Source: Fibrobacter succinogenes
GTDB taxonomy: Bacteria > Fibrobacterota > Fibrobacteria > Fibrobacterales > Fibrobacteraceae
DNA: 64,000 nt
Direction of reading: 5' to 3'
NCBI GenBank assembly: GCA_902768715.1
Contig: CACXMH010000004.1
Location: 97,603-161,602, forward strand
Positions 40,822 to 48,695 of this stretch are shown here, piece by piece. The stretch's first letter is position 1, and each line of letters begins with the position of its first letter. A program made the position numbers and the translations under genes. The notes under the pieces are model-generated. The model was given only the letters and a program-made list of their open reading frames with translations, had not been told where the DNA came from and made no database searches.

Positions 40822-40827
40822 TCGGCT

Positions 40828-42330
40828 ATGAAACTGAATATTGTAGCTGCAGAAACCGCCAAGGTTAACGAGAACAAGGCCTACGCCCTTTTCTTTGTCA
40901 AAGAGTCCATCCAATTTTCAAAAGTGCTTTCCGCCAAGGGCGAATCCCAGGTGGAATCCGTGCTGAAGGGCCTCAAGGAAGGCCCCTTCGAAGACCTGGA
41001 ATTCCTAGAAATCGACGGATGCAACACTTTCTTCGTCGATGCCGCCAAGGAGCGCGGACTCTCCGCCCTTGATCACTTGCGCATGGCTGCCTACCGCCTG
41101 GCCCAAAGGGCCATGAAAAGGCAGGTGCCCTGCGTGAGCCTGTTTTTGGCCGACGCCGCCGATGAACAGTTCAAGGCCATACTCCACGGGCTCCATTACG
41201 CCGACTACAAGTTCGATGCCTACAAGAGCAAGCAGAAGCCGAATTTCCAGGTGACCTTCGAGATTGTGGCAGGGGAACACACCGCAGCCTTCAAGAAGAT
41301 TGCCGAAGAAGTGGCCGTAGAACAAAAGGCCATCACCCTGGCAAGAAACCTTATCAACACCAGCGCCTCGGACCTCTACCCCGCCGCCTTTGTTGAAGAC
41401 GCCAAGACCATCGCCAAGTACACACCGGGCCTTTCCATCAAGGTGCGGAACATGAAGGAGCTGGAAAAAGAAGGCTTCATGGGTCATGTGACCGTAGGCA
41501 AGGGCAGCTCCCACGAGCCGTATATGATTACCCTCACCTACGACGGCACGAAACTTGCGGCGGGCAAATCCAGCGGCAAATCCGCAGGTAAAAAAGGCCG
41601 CACCTCCCGCGACCACCTGGTCATTGTCGGAAAGGGACTCACCTTCGACACGGGCGGTCTGTGCCTCAAGCCCGCCAAGTCTATGCCCGAAATGATCAGC
41701 GACATGAGCGGTGCCGCCACCGCACTCGCCGCCATCCAGGCTATCGCCACCCTGAAGCTCCCTGTCAAAGTGAGCGCCGTCTGCTGCCTCGCCGAAAACG
41801 CCATCGGCAACAAGTCTGTGCTGCCGGGCGATATCTTCAAGGCAAAGAACGGCAAGACTGTCATGGTAGACAACACCGACGCCGAAGGCCGCCTGGTGCT
41901 CAGCGATGGGCTTGCCGAAGCCGGGCTCATCGGGGCTACCCACATTATCGACCTTGCCACCCTCACCGGAGCCATGGTCCGCGCCCTGGGTTACGCCGTC
42001 ACAGGGTTCTTCAGCAACGACGACGACCTGGCCCTGAAAGTCATCAACTGCGGCGAGGCCTGCTGCGAAAAATTCTGGAGCATGCCTCTCGAAGAAGAAT
42101 ACGCCGACGCCCTGAAAGACAAGTTCGCCGACCTGAAGAACACAGGCAGCGACGCAGGCGCCATCTCCGCCGCACTCTTCTTACAGGAGTTCGTTCCCGA
42201 GAACACCGCCTGGGCCCACTGGGACATCGCCGGTACAGCATTTGTTTCCAAAAAATGGAAATACACCGAATACGGCGCCACTGGCTTTGGCGTACAGACC
42301 TTGATTGAGCTCGCCCGGGAGATGAATTAG
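40828..42330 (+). CDS. pepA: Leucyl aminopeptidase PepA (M17)
   Basis: This cytosolic zinc/manganese aminopeptidase has 500 residues. The N-terminal macro-like domain starts MKLNIVAAETAKVNENK. The catalytic domain has VGKGLTFDTGGLCLKPAKSM (metal Lys/Asp), LAENAIGNKSVLPGD and the M17 signature NTDAEGRLVLSDGL. DLATLTGAM and a C-terminal WAHWDIAGTAF region complete it. A small insert rich in Gly/Lys/Ser (GKSSGKSAGKKGRTS) lies just before the catalytic strand. The frame is open for 271 codons upstream, but that part is antisense to the outer-membrane protein gene; the ATG at 40828 fits the family start. Confidence 0.94.
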   Translation: MKLNIVAAETAKVNENKAYALFFVKESIQFSKVLSAKGESQVESVLKGLKEGPFEDLEFLEIDGCNTFFVDAAKERGLSALDHLRMAAYRLAQRAMKRQVPCVSLFLADAADEQFKAILHGLHYADYKFDAYKSKQKPNFQVTFEIVAGEHTAAFKKIAEEVAVEQKAITLARNLINTSASDLYPAAFVEDAKTIAKYTPGLSIKVRNMKELEKEGFMGHVTVGKGSSHEPYMITLTYDGTKLAAGKSSGKSAGKKGRTSRDHLVIVGKGLTFDTGGLCLKPAKSMPEMISDMSGAATALAAIQAIATLKLPVKVSAVCCLAENAIGNKSVLPGDIFKAKNGKTVMVDNTDAEGRLVLSDGLAEAGLIGATHIIDLATLTGAMVRALGYAVTGFFSNDDDLALKVINCGEACCEKFWSMPLEEEYADALKDKFADLKNTGSDAGAISAALFLQEFVPENTAWAHWDIAGTAFVSKKWKYTEYGATGFGVQTLIELAREMN

Positions 42331-42331
42331 T

Positions 42332-42360
42332 TTATCAAGACTGCCATAATTTGCTATAAT
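42332..42360 (+). promoter_or_regulatory. Sigma-70-type promoter
   Basis: TTATCA (42332-42337), 17-nt spacer, perfect TATAAT (42355-42360), placed just after pepA and about 36 bp before the small membrane protein gene. Confidence 0.6.
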
Positions 42361-42395
42361 TATGGCCGTCAAAACCGCCGACTTACGAGGTTTCT

Positions 42396-42860
42396 ATGTT
42401 AGATTTTCTTGCCAACTACTGGCCCTATATTGTTGCACTGGTCGTCATCGTGCTTGCCGTGTTCGCTTTCCGCGGACTCCGCAAGGCCCTCAAGGAAGGT
42501 GGCGGAGCGTTCAGCCTCGAGACCATCCGCAGGAACACCGAGCCCAACTTTGCCGCCCTCAAGCAAAAGTCCAAGGCACTCCTCGCCGACGCCGACATGA
42601 TTTGCGAAACCAAGGAAGGCAGCAACCTGGTCATTCCCAAGAAAGAAGACATGATGTTCTTCCGCCGCGCCGTCCGTCAGAAGTACAAGCTGGCCATGTT
42701 CCTGGTGCCCGGCACCAACAAGGTGGTCTATTTCTTCTGCAAAACCGAACAGGGGCTCCGCCGCCGTATCGAGAACCTGGTCATCAACCAGAAGTTCCGC
42801 GAAGGCAAGCCGCCCTACATAGACGCAGCCACCGGCGAAAAATTAAAATACCCGAGGTAA
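42396..42860 (+). CDS. Single-pass membrane protein of unknown function
   Basis: I do not recognise this 154-residue protein. One N-terminal transmembrane helix (YWPYIVALVVIVLAVFAFRGL) is followed by a basic, soluble cytoplasmic-type domain with several Lys/Arg clusters (KQKSKALLADADMI, FFRRAVRQKYKLAMFLVPG, GLRRRIENLVINQKFR). The start has ACGAGG upstream and a good promoter (TTATCA-N17-TATAAT) just before it. It stands alone between pepA and hrpB. Confidence 0.75.
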   Translation: MLDFLANYWPYIVALVVIVLAVFAFRGLRKALKEGGGAFSLETIRRNTEPNFAALKQKSKALLADADMICETKEGSNLVIPKKEDMMFFRRAVRQKYKLAMFLVPGTNKVVYFFCKTEQGLRRRIENLVINQKFREGKPPYIDAATGEKLKYPR

Positions 42861-42956
42861 GGGGAAAGCCTTCCCCTCGCTTCCGCCGTTCACGGCTCCA
42901 GCTACCCCTTCTAGCGGGGACACCCCGCAACGCCCCATAACGACCGTTCGCCGTAA
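42861..42956. repeat. Palindromic repeat cluster upstream of hrpB
   Basis: This 96-bp gap holds GC-rich palindromes: GGGGAAAGCCTTCCCC, then CCGCCGTTCACGGC, then GCGGGGACACCCCGC. They resemble the palindromes at 56876-57090 and those inside hrpB. No promoter or ribosome binding site for hrpB is obvious. Confidence 0.55.
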
Positions 42957-45626
42957 ATGAAATACTCTGACCTCGCCCTGGCAGAAGAAGAAAGCAAGCT
43001 GGAGACGGCTCTTGAAGAGTCGCGCAACTTGCTGATTGAAGCTCCTACGGGCTCGGGCAAGTCATTATTCATACCCTATTTTTTGAGCAAGCTTTGCAAG
43101 GGCCGCGTGGTGGTGCTGCAACCCCGCCGTATCGCCGCCCTCGCCCTGGCGCAGTTCTCAGCGAAACTCCACGGCGAGCCCTGCGGCAAGACCGTCGGCT
43201 ACCAGTTCCGGCAAGAAAGCTGCAAGAGTGCAGACACCCGAATTCTTTTCCAAACCTACGGAAACTTTCTGCAGGAACTGCTGCACGGCAAGCTGGACGC
43301 CGACTGGGTGGTCTTCGACGAATACCACGAGCGCAAGGCAGATATGGACCTGCTATTTGCATATTTTAAGTCCAACGCCGAACGGACGCCCGTGAGCCGC
43401 AGCTGCCAGTCGCAAGCTGGCAGTGAAGGCGAGAGTGAGGCGAGGCCGGAGAATTTGCTCCGTAATGGAGCCGAACGGTCTCGTATCGCTGTCATGTCGG
43501 CGGCGCTGAACCGCGACGAACTGGAAGCGGTTCTCGGCGTCAAGTGCCTAAGTCTAGGGCACCCACTATACCCCGTGCAAATCTTGAACCAGACGCCAGC
43601 CACGGGCACCTCCCTCGTCTCGGGAGTAGGCCTTGACGCCGAAGTGGTGCGGGCGCTCAAGACGCTCTACCGCAACGGCATCTGGCAAACCACGCTGGTG
43701 TTCCTCCCGGGCAAGGCCGAAATCGCCCGCTGCCACAGCGCCGCCGCCGAAGCCCTGGGTAACAACTGTGCCGAATTTCTGGAACTGTACGGTGGGCAGG
43801 ACCGCGAAACCCAGGACCGCATCTTCGAAGTCACGGAACGGCCTCGGGTCATATTCACCACCAACATCGCCGAAACCTCTATCACCGTACCAAACGTCAC
43901 CGGCGTCATCGACAGCGGAATTGAACGCGTAAGTCTTTACGACGACAGCGAGAAGGTGAACGTGCTCCGCACCATGCCCATCTCCATGCAGAACGCCATC
44001 CAGCGTAGCGGCCGCAGCGGCCGTACGCAAAACGGCTGCGCCATCCGCCTCTGGAGCGAAGAATCCGAAAAGCGGATGCCCAAGGGAATCGTGCCCGAAG
44101 TATTGCAGATTGAACCGTCGGAACTGCTGCTGCAAAAAGCTGCGTTGGAAAAAAACATTGAGGAAAGGAGATTCCCGGTCAAGCCGGGAATGACAACAGA
44201 GCATACCATCGTTTTGCCAACTGCGATTCCAGAGGCGCGGGAGCAGGTGGCCACCAAACTCCTAGAAGGTTTCGGTATGCTCCAAGATGGAGCCATTACA
44301 CCTCTCGGGCTAAAGACCATCCGCACGCCGGTATCCAGCATCCCGCTGGCCTTGCTGCTGGCATCTGCCCGCGGGCCGCAGGACCTTCCCGACCTGTTAT
44401 TAGCCGCTCTGGCCTGGATCCACTCCGGCACGGAATTCCTGCAAAAATCCAAGGTGGCCTACGACGTGATGACTCTCGCCTCCGACACGCTCTCTAAAGC
44501 GGTCACCGTTCCGCGGGAGGTGAGCTTCACGCTCCGGCAACTGCGGGAGTATCGAGAGAAGGTCGAGGGGGTAGCGGATGCCGCGAGCGGCAGAAGCGAG
44601 GGGGAGACCTCCCCCGCCCACATCAAAAAATTTGTCGCCCAAAGTCTCCTCAAGGCGTTCCCCGACAGGCTCGCCACCCCCAGCGGCAACGCCTACAAGT
44701 TGCCCAACCAGAACATTATCCGCCTGCAGGTGGCCGAACCGCCCTACGCCATTTTGGCCCTTTCCATGCTCCGTGCAGGGAGCGGCAGCAAGTCCGAACT
44801 CAAGGTAAACCTGTACGCAGCCATCGACAAGGGACTGCTGGAGAGTAACGATACAAAGACACGATACGAACTTCTGTGGCGCAGCGGGCAAGAAAGATTT
44901 ATTGGCGTGGAGATCAGCGAAGCCGAAAACGCCGACGGGTCTACCACGGAACTTTCCCGGAAAGAAATCCTCACGCAAGAGGCCTCGCCCAAGGTTCTCA
45001 TCGAGCTGAAAAAGCTCACCGTAGCCGCCTGGAAAGAGAAAATCGAGAAGGAAAACTGGAGCGGACGCTACCTCACGGAGGCCATGGAGACGCTGCTTGT
45101 CAAGATGCGCCTGGCCGCAAAGCTGTACCCCGAATACGGCCTGCCCGAATTCAACGACGAGGATATGGAACTGATTTTCGACGAGTTCGCCGACGGAAAA
45201 TTTTTGCTGCGGGACATCAACGAGGACCGTTTCAGGAACATCGTGGAGGATTATTTCGGAAAGTCCATGCTGGCGTGGCTTGGCAAGACATTCCCCGACC
45301 ACTTCGTGCTACCAAACGGCAAGCGGGCCCGCTACAGTTACCAGGCCGTAGTCGGCGATGAACTTTCGGGCGGCAAGTCCGTACAGAGCGCCGAAGGTGT
45401 GCTGGTAGAAATTTCGGCCCGGATCGAAGACTTTATGCAATTGCGGGGCGAGCACAAGATTGCCGACGGCAAACTGAAGGTCCGCTACGACATTCTGGCA
45501 CCGAACTTCCGCACCATACAGAAGACTTGGGATTTGACGGGATTCTGGCAGAACACTTACGCCGAGGTGCGCAAGGAACTGCGTGGCCGCTACCCCAAGC
45601 ATCCCTGGCCCGAGAAGGTGATGTAA
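42957..45626 (+). CDS. hrpB: HrpB-type DEAH-box ATP-dependent helicase with in-frame repeat inserts
   Basis: This is a DExH helicase of the HrpB family (889 residues). Motif I is IEAPTGSGKSLFIPY, motif II VVFDEYHERKADMDLL and motif III AVMSAAL. Motif V is FTTNIAETSITVPNVTGVIDSG and motif VI QNAIQRSGRSGRTQNG. The HrpB C-terminal domain ends in ILAPNFRTIQKTWDLTGFW..RYPKHPWPE. Three stretches look inserted: about residues 146-175 (between motifs II and III), 404-413 and 538-555. The DNA of each is a palindrome of a type also found in intergenic repeats here. Frame is kept throughout, so the gene may be functional. Its cellular role is unknown. Confidence 0.88.
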   Translation: MKYSDLALAEEESKLETALEESRNLLIEAPTGSGKSLFIPYFLSKLCKGRVVVLQPRRIAALALAQFSAKLHGEPCGKTVGYQFRQESCKSADTRILFQTYGNFLQELLHGKLDADWVVFDEYHERKADMDLLFAYFKSNAERTPVSRSCQSQAGSEGESEARPENLLRNGAERSRIAVMSAALNRDELEAVLGVKCLSLGHPLYPVQILNQTPATGTSLVSGVGLDAEVVRALKTLYRNGIWQTTLVFLPGKAEIARCHSAAAEALGNNCAEFLELYGGQDRETQDRIFEVTERPRVIFTTNIAETSITVPNVTGVIDSGIERVSLYDDSEKVNVLRTMPISMQNAIQRSGRSGRTQNGCAIRLWSEESEKRMPKGIVPEVLQIEPSELLLQKAALEKNIEERRFPVKPGMTTEHTIVLPTAIPEAREQVATKLLEGFGMLQDGAITPLGLKTIRTPVSSIPLALLLASARGPQDLPDLLLAALAWIHSGTEFLQKSKVAYDVMTLASDTLSKAVTVPREVSFTLRQLREYREKVEGVADAASGRSEGETSPAHIKKFVAQSLLKAFPDRLATPSGNAYKLPNQNIIRLQVAEPPYAILALSMLRAGSGSKSELKVNLYAAIDKGLLESNDTKTRYELLWRSGQERFIGVEISEAENADGSTTELSRKEILTQEASPKVLIELKKLTVAAWKEKIEKENWSGRYLTEAMETLLVKMRLAAKLYPEYGLPEFNDEDMELIFDEFADGKFLLRDINEDRFRNIVEDYFGKSMLAWLGKTFPDHFVLPNGKRARYSYQAVVGDELSGGKSVQSAEGVLVEISARIEDFMQLRGEHKIADGKLKVRYDILAPNFRTIQKTWDLTGFWQNTYAEVRKELRGRYPKHPWPEKVM
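43394..43480. repeat. Putative repeat insertion within hrpB (first)
   Basis: It contains the perfect palindrome CTGCCAG/CTGGCAG (43403-43423) and GGAG...CTCC words. It encodes a Ser/Glu/Arg-rich stretch where HrpB proteins normally have a short loop between motifs II and III. Confidence 0.55.
44168..44194. repeat. Palindromic repeat inserted in frame within hrpB (second)
   Basis: GAGATTCCCGG, 5-nt loop, CCGGGAATGAC. It has the same layout as the intergenic GAGATCCCCGC-CTTC-GCGGGGATGAC at 56943-56968. It encodes about ten residues (RRFPVKPGMT). Confidence 0.65.
44600..44615. repeat. Palindromic repeat inserted in frame within hrpB (third)
   Basis: GGGGGAGACCTCCCCC, nearly identical to the intergenic GGGGGAGACTTCCCC at 57074-57088. 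The surrounding GSRSEG-type residues (about 538-555) are low complexity. Confidence 0.6.
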
Positions 45627-45637
45627 TACCAAATCAT

Positions 45638-47806
45638 TTACCTTATATTCACCCGCTGGATTTGATTTCCGACACGCACTAAATAACTTCCTGCCATCGG
45701 CATCGATACATAAACATTCGCAGATTCAATGCGGCCCTGTTTCAACACCCGTCCTTGCATATCAAAAACGATATAAACAACGCCATTGGATGCTTTTGTA
45801 ACCCGTAAATTACGACCACTTACCTGTATTGTAAATTGTTGATTTGGAATAAGACTTGTTACTCCGGTCGGTGTATTGGCTTCATCACTCGAACTAAGGG
45901 CATAATCGCTACTAGAATTACCATATAGGGGTTCATCTTCATAATACAGCACATTAGCAGAACTGCTGCTATTCATTGAGCTAGAAGAACTATAGACGCA
46001 TTTTGCAATAACGACACTATCTTCCCAATCAAATACACTATTTTCGTCAACAAAATCATCCCATATTTTATTTCCATCTAATTTAGGGATGGACGTTATC
46101 TGTCCTTTATAGTTTGTCCATTTATATATTGTATCATTTACCGAACGAACGAACAAGACTTGGTAAATAGGCTTATGGACGGAATCAGAGAATATTGGAT
46201 ATCCTTCTTCACGACTCCAATGAGAATCAGCCTCACTCCACAACCCCCACTCGTTTATATCATAACCGCAAGCACGATAAAAGCAGGGTTTCGCTCCTCG
46301 AAGATTAAAAACATCCAAGACAAAAGCAAAAGAATCCATTTGCATCTCCTCCGTATTTCTTATAAAAAGACTCTCTACAACTCCTACGTTTAGTGGCGAC
46401 TTTAATATTATCGTATCAAGTCTTATTTTTTCATCAAGATACCCATTTTTCATGATAATATCATTAGTATCAGTTTCTGTATTCTTATAGACAAAGGGGG
46501 ATGCGTAAGGAGCCTTTATCGAATCAACGGCAACGTAAAAATTCTGTACCCTATGTGCCGTAATTGAAACAATTCCCGCCGCATAATGAGATGACTTTAG
46601 GTTTCCTTGATTATAAACATTAACTATTTCTCTCTCAGATTTTCCTGCAATTCCACCAACATAAACAACAGCCGTATCAGCATCTAACGCAAATGCATTT
46701 ATATCGCCATGATTTCCACAAAAACTTATCTTGTCAAGATAATCGCCGCGGAAATACCCAAGAATTCCCCCTACATACAGATTCCCATTCTGAACCGAAT
46801 CAATGTCAATATTGCCTCTATTTACTGTGTTTAAAACAATACACCTCTCCCCACAAACACCTCCTAAAAATTTATTTTGGGATCTGATTAAATTTGCCGA
46901 TTCAATATTTCCTAAATTTATTGATTTATACACCTTACAATCAGCACCACATAAACCTCCGACAGCAACACTATATCCATTAACCAGCACTACACCCTCA
47001 TTGCCAGCATCACGGATTATGCACCCAGAGCCACAAATACCGCCTGTAAAAGACGAATTATTTTTTACCAATCCTTGATTTTCCGAACTAAGCAACACAG
47101 CCTTTTTTTCACCATATCCAACTATGCCGCCAACGCTACAGGAATCATAATCATAACAATCTGCACTCAAATCAGCTTCGTTTATACATTTATCTATTTT
47201 ACCTTGAGCATATCCTACACACCCTCCCATATGCAATACATATTCTTTGCGAATTCGGTGGTCACCATATGATTTTTTTAAACGTAATGGATAATTTATC
47301 ACAGATGAACGAACCACTACATTTTCAATTTTTGTTCTAGAACCAGCAAAGCCCGCAATTCCACCAACAAATACATTTCTTTCAGACGTTCCACCCATTA
47401 TATTTGCATTTTCGATATTGACGTTTTGAATCGTCCCCGAATCAACAACCCCAAACAATCCCATATGACTAACAGTAGTTGAAGAAATACTTAGACCCGA
47501 AATGGTATGTTCAAGACCATCAAAGAATCCTTTGAATGGAGCATTCGCCGTCCCGATAGGGGTCCACTCCTTTTGGTTCAGGTCTATATCATCAGTGAGA
47601 ATAACTCCAATCAAGGAATCATTAAATGTGAAAGTCGTATCTTCATTAACTTTATTGGCAATCCATGCTAATTCTTCTGGTGTCCCTATTGCATAATATA
47701 AATACAAGCCCAAAGGGGCTATAGATGGCTCCTTAATTGTTCTACCATCCCACGCTGCAAATAAAAATGTACTCAATAGAACAACTTCCAAAAGAATCTT
47801 TTTCAT
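45638..47806 (-). CDS. Surface beta-helix protein with GLUG-like repeats and T9SS-like tail
   Basis: This large secreted protein (722 residues) has a signal peptide (MKKILLEVVLLSTFLFAAW). A long region of GLUG-like repeats follows, with recurrent VGGIAGFAG, VGGIVGYGE, TGGICGSG, LGGVCGERC and VGGILGYF words (about residues 100-400), suggesting a right-handed beta-helix adhesin. A Ser-rich linker (SSSSMNSSSSAN) precedes a C-terminal beta domain of about 75 residues with YIVFDMQGRVLKQGRIE and GSYLVRVGNQIQRVNIR. That domain is the kind used for type IX secretion and surface anchoring. The DNA is conspicuously AT-rich relative to neighbours. The ATG at 47806 has GGAG 10 nt upstream. The small gene upstream ends 3 bp before it. 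Confidence 0.8.
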   Translation of the reverse strand: MKKILLEVVLLSTFLFAAWDGRTIKEPSIAPLGLYLYYAIGTPEELAWIANKVNEDTTFTFNDSLIGVILTDDIDLNQKEWTPIGTANAPFKGFFDGLEHTISGLSISSTTVSHMGLFGVVDSGTIQNVNIENANIMGGTSERNVFVGGIAGFAGSRTKIENVVVRSSVINYPLRLKKSYGDHRIRKEYVLHMGGCVGYAQGKIDKCINEADLSADCYDYDSCSVGGIVGYGEKKAVLLSSENQGLVKNNSSFTGGICGSGCIIRDAGNEGVVLVNGYSVAVGGLCGADCKVYKSINLGNIESANLIRSQNKFLGGVCGERCIVLNTVNRGNIDIDSVQNGNLYVGGILGYFRGDYLDKISFCGNHGDINAFALDADTAVVYVGGIAGKSEREIVNVYNQGNLKSSHYAAGIVSITAHRVQNFYVAVDSIKAPYASPFVYKNTETDTNDIIMKNGYLDEKIRLDTIILKSPLNVGVVESLFIRNTEEMQMDSFAFVLDVFNLRGAKPCFYRACGYDINEWGLWSEADSHWSREEGYPIFSDSVHKPIYQVLFVRSVNDTIYKWTNYKGQITSIPKLDGNKIWDDFVDENSVFDWEDSVVIAKCVYSSSSSMNSSSSANVLYYEDEPLYGNSSSDYALSSSDEANTPTGVTSLIPNQQFTIQVSGRNLRVTKASNGVVYIVFDMQGRVLKQGRIESANVYVSMPMAGSYLVRVGNQIQRVNIR

Positions 47807-47808
47807 AA

Positions 47809-48195
47809 TCAAATTTCTCCTACATCCTTAATATGTTTTCTAAGAATCTCAAAAATTCTCTTTATCGAAGATGAGGACTGAAAGTGAGAGAGATATTCAT
47901 TCAATGTACCTTCATTCTCCAAGGCTCCTTCCTTTTCAAAAGAACTAGCCTCTTTAAATATTTTTGAAATCAAAAATAAGGACGCATCTAGCATTCTTTG
48001 TAACGGAATCTCTTCACTTTGTCTTGACCACCTTCTTCCTGGTTTTCTAAAAATTTTGATAGAAAAATCTCTTCTATTCCAAGAAGCGTGTCCTAGTGAT
48101 ATAAATTTGGCATCCCCTTTTTCTACATCCTGATAGTCTACATAAACTACAGGTTTATGCATTAAATTTGTCGGCACCCTTAATCTACTAGCCAT
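47809..48195 (-). CDS. Small hypothetical protein in the AT-rich patch
   Basis: A 128-residue soluble protein with no signal peptide. It contains KPVVYVDYQDVEKGDAKFIS, LGHASWNRRDFSIKIFRK and the sequence GRRWSRQSEEIPLQRMLDASLFL. From memory, the RWSRQSEE-P...LD core resembles small uncharacterised proteins of the DUF6530 kind, but I cannot verify this. The start ATG at 48195 has GGAGG 5 nt upstream. It is directly followed by the beta-helix surface protein, shares its AT-rich composition, and may have arrived with it. Confidence 0.65.
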   Translation of the reverse strand: MASRLRVPTNLMHKPVVYVDYQDVEKGDAKFISLGHASWNRRDFSIKIFRKPGRRWSRQSEEIPLQRMLDASLFLISKIFKEASSFEKEGALENEGTLNEYLSHFQSSSSIKRIFEILRKHIKDVGEI

Positions 48196-48695
48196 GACAG
48201 CCTCCATCGTTTAAACCTATGGAGTTCTGCCCCGGCCTGCAAGGAACTTCGCTATTTTTTAAGGAAACAAAAAAGGCGTAGATCGTTGCATTTACCTAGA
48301 CGGGGCTATCGACTGCCTCAATGCGATAAACGCAAACGACCCACGCCCCAAACGGGCAACAGAATGCCGGATTGAGATTGCCACGTCGCCACTTTGTGGC
48401 TCCTCGCAATGACACATCCTTCTCGTGTTATTACACAAGAATAGCAGTCTGTCGAAATACGCCCAAACAAGCCGCTTAAGGGCGGCTGTCAAAACGCATC
48501 TACGTGAGCGTCTGCCTTGTCCTCGCATTGAGAAATTGTCGATATTTCGTCTAGAGAACAAGAGCAAAAACTCTTTTATACCATTAAAATAACTTAAAAA
48601 TGAGCAAACCGGACAGAAATTTACCAAAAAAGCAGTTTTTTTGTTGAAATCGCTGAAATTCAGATAATTTTAGAACCCAAAATTTGAATTCAAAA
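48196..48695. other. 500-bp non-coding gap with inverted-repeat element
   Basis: No credible protein gene. An open frame across it (48292-48627, minus) translates an interspersed repeat (CHCEEPQSGDVAI is its usual signature) and is not protein-like. The gap holds the inverted-repeat element at 48296-48554. A TATAAA box lies just upstream of it on the minus strand (about 48577-48582), and a T6 run downstream on that strand (about 48269-48274). AT-rich DNA lies next to the choice-of-anchor I gene. Confidence 0.6.
48296..48554 (-). ncRNA. Candidate structured RNA or small mobile element with long inverted repeats
   Basis: The two ends pair over about 50 bp in strict nested order: CTAGACG (48296) with CGTCTAG (48548), TATCGAC (48307) with GTCGATA (48538), and CTCAATGCGA (48317) with TCGCATTGAG (48523). 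Weaker pairing follows between 48333-48345 and 48503-48515. Three local hairpins lie inside: AGCCGC/GCGGCT (48470-48487), TCTCGTGT/ACACAAGA (48421-48440) and a repeat stem with GCCAC/GTGGC (48377-48410). A TATAAA box upstream and T6 downstream make the minus strand the likelier transcript. It is not a tRNA, tmRNA, RNase P or SRP RNA that I recognise; a 6S-like RNA or a MITE are alternatives. Confidence 0.5.

Noticed and set aside
40015..40827. Open extension that would add 271 residues to the N-terminus of PepA
   Set aside because: It is antisense to the outer-membrane protein gene; Cys/Arg/Gly-rich shadow composition. The ATG at 40828 fits the PepA family start.
48292..48627. 111-codon open frame on the minus strand in the gap after the AT-rich patch
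   Set aside because: It runs through the inverted-repeat element and an interspersed repeat, lacks a ribosome binding site and has no protein-like conservation pattern.
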